Assembly (NCBI GenBank): GCA_011800155.1
Contig: CM022377.1
Location: 310,001 to 374,000 of the forward strand
Length of the DNA: 64,000 nucleotides
Source of the DNA: Flammulina velutipes
Lineage: Eukaryota > Basidiomycota > Agaricomycetes > Agaricales > Physalacriaceae
Direction of reading: 5' to 3'
The translations under genes and the position numbers were made by a program. This document shows positions 57,216-64,000 of the stretch, in pieces. The first letter of the stretch is position 1; each line of letters opens with the position of its first letter. Below the pieces are notes generated by a model. The model worked only from the letters and a program-made list of their open reading frames with translations. It searched no databases and had not been told where the DNA came from.

Positions 57216-57915
57216 TATCGGATGCGGAGGGTCTTTAAGACTGAGAATTTGAGGGCGGCACGATGATTACGCTATGCTATCGTGCGTCGAAGCCCAGAAC
57301 TCCGTAAACAACCAAATACTGCTCTGGCAAGTACTAAGTTGGTAGCAAGATAAATTTAGACGTTTGGACCTACTTGGTCACGAGGCAATTGCACTCATGA
57401 AGCTGAGGCGGGAAATGCAGATAGTGACTGACGCGATTTGACGCGTCTAGGCAGAACGTGTGTGGGAGAATATGGCTACTGGGATTAACACGAGATGGTA
57501 GTAGGAAGGTGAGCCTAAACCGGCAATTTCCGTTTCAACCTGGAAGCGATGCAACCGAGAATTGGTATCCAATCTTATCCAATGCACAAAAGCAGATTCA
57601 AAAATGGAGGAAGCCTGAGAACAACACGCATAATATTGGTAGCATACGGAAAGGAAAGATAATGGTGGACCAATGAGAAAACAAGCGCAAGGTCGGACGT
57701 GCGGATATCCTCTATATAGCTAGTACAAGTACACATTTCACGCGTCTGGTCGCTTGAATGATGATAACGCAGCTGCAGATTGTGAGTTCCTAGAGCAGTG
57801 TGGCGTAATGCTGTTCTCCGTTTCTTTCTCGGTCTGCGGATACCAGAATCCCGGCGAGCATGCATGCATCGAATATGTGGCGTTCAAAATAAGCGTGATT
57901 TATGCAAGCAAGCTA

Positions 57916-58016
57916 ATTGGCTAGCGCTTTGACACCGTCAACGGGCGCCACTTTAATTGACCAATGACATTGAGCCTGTGAGTGAGCCAATGATGGAATT
58001 CTCGAGCCCTGATTGG
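57916..58016. promoter_or_regulatory. Cluster of four CCAAT boxes upstream of CCC1
   Basis: Two CCAAT motifs on the plus strand (57961-57965, 57987-57991) and two inverted ATTGG (57916-57920, 58012-58016) fall within 101 bp, 125-225 bp before the CCC1-type start codon. The last three are about 25 bp apart. The CCAAT-binding complex, with HapX, controls vacuolar iron transporter genes in several fungi, so iron regulation is a reasonable inference. Confidence 0.55.
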
Positions 58017-58040
58017 CTCATGAAATTGATCATTGAAGCC

Positions 58041-58048
58041 TGACGTCA
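58041..58048. promoter_or_regulatory. Perfect CRE palindrome (TGACGTCA)
   Basis: An exact 8-bp CRE/ATF bZIP site lies 93 bp upstream of the CCC1-type ATG, next to the CCAAT cluster. Confidence 0.55.
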
Positions 58049-58140
58049 GCACTGCTTTATTTATTAGTTGCTGACCGGCATTGGTCCTTGACTTGATACC
58101 CTCACCACCCACCCTCAACGCTTAACCTTCAACGACGAGG

Positions 58141-59213
58141 ATGTCTACTTCTTCTCAAGAGACTGTCAACGACCCGCCCACCTCTGTTGCTCTTCCACCA
58201 CGGGATTCTCAAGTCAAAACGAATAAACCTCCTGTGTGGCCCATCACTGCGACGGAAACGACAGATGCGTCGGTCATGACAGCAAAGTGTGCGCGTCAAA
58301 CGCGACCAGATGGTGTCTGTTGCAAGGAGTTAAAAAACGACGACCGACATCTCATTGATCCAGACGTTGTCCGCGATGTGTGAGTGAATTTTCTTGGTGT
58401 TATTCATGACGCTGACCAATGTACGCGTCTACAGTATCATAGGTCTTTCCGACGGTCTTACAGTCCCCTTCGCATTGACGGCGGGCTTATCATCCTTGGG
58501 AGAATCCAAACTAGTCGTCCTAGGCGGTATTGCAGAACTCATAGCGGGCGCTATATCCATGGGTATTGGTGGCTTCCTTGCGTCCCAAGCCGAGCGCGAC
58601 CATTACCGCTATCTGCATACCCAAACCGCACATCGTGTCATCCGCAGCTGCTCTGGTGAAATGGAGCGGGAGGTGCTAGAAGTGCTAGGTCCCGTGGGTG
58701 TGGACGAGACAACGTGCCGAGCTGTGGCCAAGAATTTGAGGGACGTCGAAGTAGAAGGTGGAAATGATGGCTATACCTCTGGATCCGACGAGGAGACGGC
58801 GAGCCTCAGATGGAGCAAGGATGTGGGCTTAACCGCATTCCTCCTCAAGTTCGGAGAAGGATTGGGTATGTTTCTCAATATTTGCTTCTCCGGCGTATGA
58901 TTGACCTGTGTCTATAGAGGAAGTCCCGACGAAGCGTCTGTACATCTCTGCAGTCACGATAGGCATGGGCTACCTGATTGGCGGCCTTATTCCCCTGTTC
59001 CCATACTTCTTCATTCCCCGTGCCAAAGTGGCTCTTTTCTATTCATGCATCGTCACCGGTCTGGTTTTGTTAATCTTTGGTGCCGTCAAGGCTCGAGTGA
59101 CCGGGGCTGGGACCAATGCACTTACTATCATATGGGGAGCCGTTAGCACTCTGATGGTTGGAGGTGTGGCGGCTGGCGCAGCTTTCGGCATCGTCAAAGC
59201 GTTGGAGGGATGA
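58141..59213 (+). CDS. CCC1: CCC1/VIT1-family vacuolar iron/manganese transporter
   Basis: Exons 58141-58379, 58435-58865 and 58918-59213 encode 321 residues. A polar N-terminus of about 80 residues (with CxxxTRPDGVCC) leads to DVVRDVIIGLSDGLTVPFAL, the family signature of helix 1, then GGIAELIAGAISMGIGGFLA in helix 2 with its conserved Glu and Gly. A cytosolic metal-binding domain (SQAERDHYRYLHTQT, EMEREVLEVLGP) carries acidic residues. Three C-terminal helices follow: GMGYLIGGLIPLFPYFF, LFYSCIVTGLVLLIFGAVKA and a Gly-rich last helix. The protein moves cytosolic Fe2+/Mn2+ into the vacuole in exchange for protons. The promoter holds CCAAT and CRE sites. Confidence 0.94.
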
Positions 59214-59424
59214 TCACGTTTGAACGTTTCGGGCATATGGGTATCGTAGTTCTCGTATAATTTATGTATGACCATTCAGTTTATTACCATACATACGATC
59301 CGCTGCAATTGTACTTTTCAGCTGTACTGTAATTTCAGCTTAGCATTCGCAGTTTGAGCCGCCGGCATCGTGCACACAATTTCCTTGCGCAACGTTCAAC
59401 TTTTATTTGCCTCCATATTCATTC

Positions 59425-60323
59425 ATGATGAAGTCCTATGTTCTGCCGTTTCTTCTTCATTCTAGCACTGCAGGAATGATGCTATGGGGCTTCAATTCAC
59501 TTCAATCCTTACCGATTACCCAGGCCATTGATACTCAATTTGGGGGTCATTACCAGTTTCTGACGATCCTTGGGTACGTACTATGTTATAGAGAATGAAC
59601 GGACGCTTACGGGCCCTAAAGCTTGCTAATATCAGTCTTCGCAATGTCCCTAGGCGCTCTTCTAGACGTTTTCCCAGACCTACCTAGTTAGTCTCCACAC
59701 GCATACCTCAAAATGGGTTACGTTCAACTTAGTCTTTTCACAGCTATCAGAACCGCAAAACGAGGATTCTTGATGGTCGCACTGCCTGTGGGTCCCTCTT
59801 CTCGCTGTTATGATCTAACACAGAACTCCGCATGCGCCGCAGGTCGAAGCTGTCGTGTTCTCCATCTATTGGACTCTCATCCTCTTCTTCCCGAAACTCA
59901 TCATACAAATGGCCGAGTCATCGGCTGACTTTGACGCTGAGGCGATGGCTAAACTTGGCGCTCAGATCCCTCTATCCATAGACTTGGCCTTGCACGGTGT
60001 ACCTGCCGTTTCGCTCTTGACCGATTTCCTGTTGTTTGAACGCAAGTTCGGTAAAGATGTTACGCGGTATGCCGTTGCTATTGTTGGTGCGTGTACAGCG
60101 GCGTACAGCGCATGGGCAGAATATTGTGCTTCGGCCAACGGTGGCACTTGTGAGTTTTCTTCCTGATACGTGGCGTCGGCGTCTAAATAAATTTGACTGG
60201 CTCATCGTAGTTCCATATCCATTCTTGACGGAGAACACTTTTCCGATACGAGTGGGGATTTACGCTGGCGCGTCGGTTGTTGCTTACGCGTCTTTCCGTC
60301 TTTTGAATGAGCTTCATGGATAA
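59425..60323 (+). CDS. FAR-17a/AIG1-like multi-pass membrane protein (putative threonine hydrolase)
   Basis: Exons 59425-59573, 59622-59686, 59744-59787, 59843-60149 and 60211-60323 encode 225 residues. About six hydrophobic helices are visible. LPITQAIDTQFGGHYQFLTI is the conserved first loop, with the Thr/Gln-rich stretch before the second helix. IDLALHGVPAVSLLTDFLLF contains the conserved His of the family. Human AIG1 and ADTRP hydrolyse fatty-acid esters of hydroxy fatty acids using a membrane Thr and His; the matching residues are in the right places, so similar lipid-ester hydrolase activity is inferred. The first of two adjacent ATGs was used. The second intron acceptor is TAAAG, the only one giving GLLISVFAMSLGALLD in phase. 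Confidence 0.85.
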
Positions 60324-60600
60324 GCGAGAATCGATAATCACTGAATTGGCAGAGATGCAAAGTCCGTGTGTGTGTGATTATTTCTAGGATGATACATAAT
60401 GACTAGGCGAGATAAAGTACTTCATGATCCCTAAACGATACAATGCCCGTAGGCGAACAGGTATGAGGGGGGTGGTATACAATTGAAGGAATGCATGGCG
60501 GTGGTACAAGTGCTAGATGAACAAACAACATAGGAACACACCACGAAAAAAAAAGTCCAAGGAAAACCGGGAACCGACGAAGAGGGATGTGTACAGCATG

Positions 60601-62826
60601 TTATAGTGAACTATATAATGCTTGCATGGTTGTGAGTTGATATCCTATAAGCAGAGTCATAAGTAAATGAAACTTACTGGGTCGGCTGTACTCACGCATC
60701 AGGGGAGACTCTCGCGAGAGCAAGTACAGAACTTCGAGCCCTAGGCGAAGCGTCTGGTCAATGCTTTCACGTGTAAACTCCTTGGAATCCTCCAGTAGGG
60801 GATGATTGTTCCGGAGTCGGAGGACCTCGTCTATGAGGGCTTGACATGCAGTCATAACGAGGGTCTGATTGAACATCAGTCAGGAATAGTACAGAGAAAG
60901 AAAAAGACGATACGCACCCCCATGATAGGATTAGGACACGTTGAGGTCTTGAGTAAGGAATGGGACCAGTGAACCATTGTTTGTGCAGCTGTCACGCAAT
61001 CCTGCCGCGCCCTAAAGTCGGAAGAAGCTACCACTTCGTTGAGCTTGATCGTGGCTGCAAGCGCAAGCGCATGCCCAAAGAACATCAAGGGACGTGATTC
61101 CCGGTGCAGAGACGGTAGGTTATGTCTCAAAGTGGTGATCAGTTGATTCAGCACCTGGAAGTTCTGAGGGAAGGTTTGTGTATTTCGTCCTGGAAGATAT
61201 TGTTAGTAGGTAGATGGTTCTCGAGGAAACACATGAGACGCACCCAGTGACCATTGACCGGCTAAGAATGTGACTTGGTGTAGCAAGGTTGCAGCTTGAG
61301 CAGTTAGAGCGAGTAGAGATGCAGACGTTGACACGTCAACTGGAGAATGCTGTCGCACAAACGCAGCGATCGTCGACGTCGAGGGTGGAGGAAGGAGACC
61401 CTTCAGTGAAACGTCAGAGAACAGCGGCAGAGAAGAAGAAAAAAGACATACATCCTCGTACTGAGTTTGATCTAAAGGCCAAGGCGTGTCTATCTGGAAG
61501 CCAGGCGCCTCGAGTTGACCGCAAACTTCCGCTGGTACTTCTATAGCCACTGCGAGAGTTTTGGACAGAATGACCACCTGCCAGAATCCGTCTATACGTT
61601 CACCCTCTTCCACAGGCCCCGAGGGGCGGGGAAGGGTGACGACAGAGCTCTCGTCCCCGGTGGTGCAGAGAGTCGGAGGGGGCCAAGTGTATTCTGAGCG
61701 TATGCGGTGCAGGCCGCAGCCAATAGCAAGAGATAACGCGCTTGATGAATGACGACGGGCCTCCAAGAAGTTGCCTATACGCAAGAAGTAATAGGCGAGT
61801 AAGACTTCTGCTTGTATGGCATGCATATGACGATCCGGGTGTGTGGATGTAAGTCCGAGAGCGCTGTGCTTGAGAGCGACTTGTAGGTAATGTCGTTCAC
61901 TGCCTGGTGACTGCGGTAGAGGGCTCCGTTCGGCTGCCAAATGTGACCCCCACAAGTAGATAGCGCTTAACACCGATGCACACGGCCTCTGTTCGTGTCC
62001 TAGAGGGAGTGGTAACTTTGCTGAGTGATAGAAGCGCGATGAATTGAGGAAGAAGCCTAATTCTAGGGCGTTTCGCGAGAAAAGGTCTATGCTACAATAG
62101 AGTCAGTGAATCGGATAAGACTGAATGGGAGAAATTCGCCCTTACAAATCACGAGCCATTTGGGGTGACGGTTCCTACAAGACGAAGTGAGTCAGTACGG
62201 GGGCGTGTAAGCTTTTCATTAGTGAACCTGACGCACGTCGGGGTTGAATAGCGGTGATTCTGTTCGCCGACCAGACAGGCCTGTTTGAAACTATGAGCAG
62301 AGTATCAAGTTAATGAAGGAATGGCAGCTACCAAGCGATGTATCTTCGACAGGGGATAGCCCCGGTGAGTAAGGGGATGATGCTTGTGTCCACACATGCG
62401 ATGATGTGGACGGGGAAAACGAAGAGTGGACTGGGCCGGGCTCGGTGTATGGTTGATGCAACAGAACGGTGGCGGGAGGCTCGGGTTGTTCGAGATCTCT
62501 GAGCCGGGCCTCTAAGCGTGCCACTTGGTCTTCAAGCTGCTTCGTCCGCGAGCGCCTCGGGCTGTCCGCGTACTCGCATTCGTCGTCCTTTGGATGGTGT
62601 AGACATGGGCCACAGATAGGTTTCGCTCCGTCGCATTTCTGGGGACTCGGTGAACACTTTCCGGTGTATCGGGGCAGAGCAATGACTTACAATCTTGAGA
62701 AATCTGAATAGACGGAAGTTAGCAAGTTTCGGAAATTGTAGCACTTGGGCGGGCGCACCGGCAGGTTAGACAAGCTTTCCCCCGCTTCAAAGGTTTCGAA
62801 TCCGTCGTAATCTTGGCCGCTGACAT
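60601..62826 (-). CDS. Zn2Cys6 fungal transcription factor (second in window)
   Basis: The start is ATG 62826 (MSAAKITTDSKPLKRGKACL). The zinc cluster is split by two introns and assembles as CLTCRFLKIKCDG, then CGPCLHHPKDDECEYAD. A basic linker and a coiled coil (SRTKQLEDQVARLEARLRDL) follow. Downstream is the fungal_trans domain: MLSAIYLWGSHLAAERSPLP, QAEVLLAYYFLRIGNFLEAR and ALSLAIGCGLHRI, then helical segments including CPNPIMG and VMTACQALIDEVLRLRNNHP. The last intron-like segment (51 bp with good GT-AG ends, near 60635-60686) is a multiple of three, so splicing or retention both keep the frame to the stop at 60601. The targets are unknown; it is a different subfamily from the regulator at 14477. 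Confidence 0.87.
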
Positions 62827-63555
62827 GGAGGAGGACAAATGGGAGGCGACGATGCAAAATTTTGAAAGAGGATGCTTGTTGTTCCTTTTTATAGCTCGGA
62901 GTCAAGACGCCGAACCTTCGAGAGGATCCGGCGCAGTAAGGAAAGAGTAAGCTTGGTGTCATTCTTCGCCAAAGTGGATATTGGAAGCTGTGTATAAAGA
63001 AAGCCAGATTCAACAGTAGTCCTTACGTCAGGGGCTCCCAATAAAATTCGCTGCCGGCCGATTTGCCGAGCTGCGTTTTTTGGACTTGTCCTTTTTTCGT
63101 GTTTCTCTTTCTACCACCTCGAAACAAGAATAAGGCTCTTTCCTGTCGCTCCCGCTATCTCCCTTTCGCTCTGGCGACGATATCCGGCTTTGCAATATTA
63201 CTCATCTGACGCCACACGGGTCCACGTCGGCCTCCTTCCCACCCCGTCCTCCTACGTTAACTTTGTTCGCCAACTTCGCTTGAGCCATGTGTGACTCACA
63301 GCCAGTCATCGTTTTCCTCGGAACCCCTGTACGGATCACCAAAGTTTGAGACACACTTGCGGGACGACTGTGTCCGCCCTCTTCATTACTTGTCTTGAAC
63401 TGGGTTCTGGGTACTCTCTCGCCTCGAGGTTGATTCCCTGAGTCATAGCTCCTACATTGAGTCATTCTTCCATCTAGACTCCACAATGACAACAAAGCGT
63501 TCCTCCATGACCCTCTCCCAGCTGTAGTAGGTCATTCAACGACATACAACTCTAG
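62827..63555. other. Divergent intergenic region
   Basis: This lies between the Zn2Cys6 gene and the open frame at the right edge. The minus frames at 62687-63013 and 63202-63495 are not supported. A short ATG-led exon-like stretch (MTTKRSSMTLSQL, 63486-63526) could start the right-edge gene, but I could not connect it in phase. Confidence 0.45.
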
Positions 63556-64000
63556 AGCCTAGATCTACCGTCTGGCTGTGTCTGGGAGCTTTCTTCATCT
63601 TTCTCCCAGCTGTACAATACAGTTCTCAATCTCAATCTTTCATTCGTCTCGGAGCATTTGAATTCGACGGAAGTCACGACGCCGATCAGCACCGCCTCTG
63701 ATCATATTGATCCAGGAACAAATTACCGGCATTCACGTGAAATTCAAGGGAAGCAAATCACAGTCCCTGCTCCGATCGCTTGTCCCCAAGAATTGGGTTT
63801 GAAAAAGCCAAGGGAAGACAGCATAGCAATTCCACTTGCTGGGGCGTCTCCTGCGCATTCCGATATCGCTCCCGGAGCGATCCATGCCCTAGGCCTCGGT
63901 AGTAAAGATCCGTCAATTCAACCATTCAAGTTGAAACTCATGGACGTCGAACCTTCACCGTCAACTTCGGCAATTCAACATTTTGTTCATCTTTCCACAT
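63556..64000 (+). CDS. Open coding frame running off the right edge, family unknown
   Basis: From an acceptor-like CTCTAG at 63555 the plus strand stays open for about 148 codons to the end of the window. It reads SLDLPSGCVWELSSSFSQLY, then NSTEVTTPISTASDHIDPG, and later QELGLKKPREDSIAIPLAG. The length without a stop argues for real coding sequence. The upstream exon with the start is unclear; the first in-frame ATG is near 63941 (MDVEPSPSTSAIQHF) and might itself be the start, with the rest an open leader. The region is polar, Ser/Pro-rich and probably disordered. No family can be named. Confidence 0.45.

Noticed and set aside
1..64000. Transposons, CRISPR arrays, rRNA genes, viral insertions
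   Set aside because: No long terminal or inverted repeats, transposase or reverse-transcriptase motifs, rRNA blocks or viral genes were recognised by eye in either strand.

Overview
The window reads as nuclear DNA of a filamentous basidiomycete, most likely an Agaricomycete. The genes are split by many short (about 45-60 bp) GT-AG introns with CTGAC/CTAAC-like branch points, are packed head-to-head and tail-to-tail, and include basidiomycete-type families (Zn2Cys6 regulators, copper-fist regulator, NoxA). There is no bacterial-style operon, CRISPR array or recognisable intact transposon. All gene models were spliced by hand: exon ends were chosen by splice consensus plus reading phase, and where exon lists are given the summed length is a multiple of three.

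Layout. 1-5.6 kb: the end of a membrane-protein gene, a tRNA-Arg(CCG) with a 9-nt intron, two paralogous CCCH zinc-finger genes, and between them a decayed coding stretch and ATP synthase subunit f. 7-8.7 kb: a seven-exon gene of unknown function with a frame conflict at its 3' end. 9.1-13.8 kb: ALDH7-type aldehyde dehydrogenase, a possible small plus-strand gene, and JIP5/WDR55. 14.5-23.7 kb: a Zn2Cys6 regulator, alanine aminotransferase, a copper-fist regulator and a mitochondrial calcium uniporter homologue. 24.3-31 kb: peroxisomal hydratase 2, a gamma-butyrobetaine-hydroxylase-type dioxygenase, mitochondrial methionine aminopeptidase, a small Cys-rich protein and an unknown acidic protein. 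31-33.8 kb is gene-poor and carries coding relics. 33.8-39.5 kb: VPS15. 39.5-42.3 kb: fragments, then a small heat-shock protein. 44.3-49.6 kb: a compact VWA8-type mitochondrial AAA/VWA protein. 49.7-60.3 kb: an unknown basic/Ser-rich protein, NADPH oxidase NoxA, DUR3 urea transporter, CCC1-type iron/manganese transporter and a FAR-17a/AIG1-type membrane hydrolase. 60.6-62.8 kb: a second Zn2Cys6 regulator. The right edge cuts an open frame of unknown identity.

No single cluster pathway is evident. Many products are mitochondrial (ATP17, ALDH7, ALT, MCU homologue, MetAP, VWA8). Two neighbours fit fatty-acid use: peroxisomal hydratase 2 converges on the carnitine-type dioxygenase with only 24 bp between stop codons. 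Metal handling is represented by the copper-fist regulator and CCC1, whose promoter holds four CCAAT boxes and a perfect CRE. The most unusual items are gene-structure features: an exon whose only coding bases are ATG, a 6-nt microexon, a GC-AG intron, start codons on both strands sharing CATG, and a Glu-for-Asp change in the uniporter signature.
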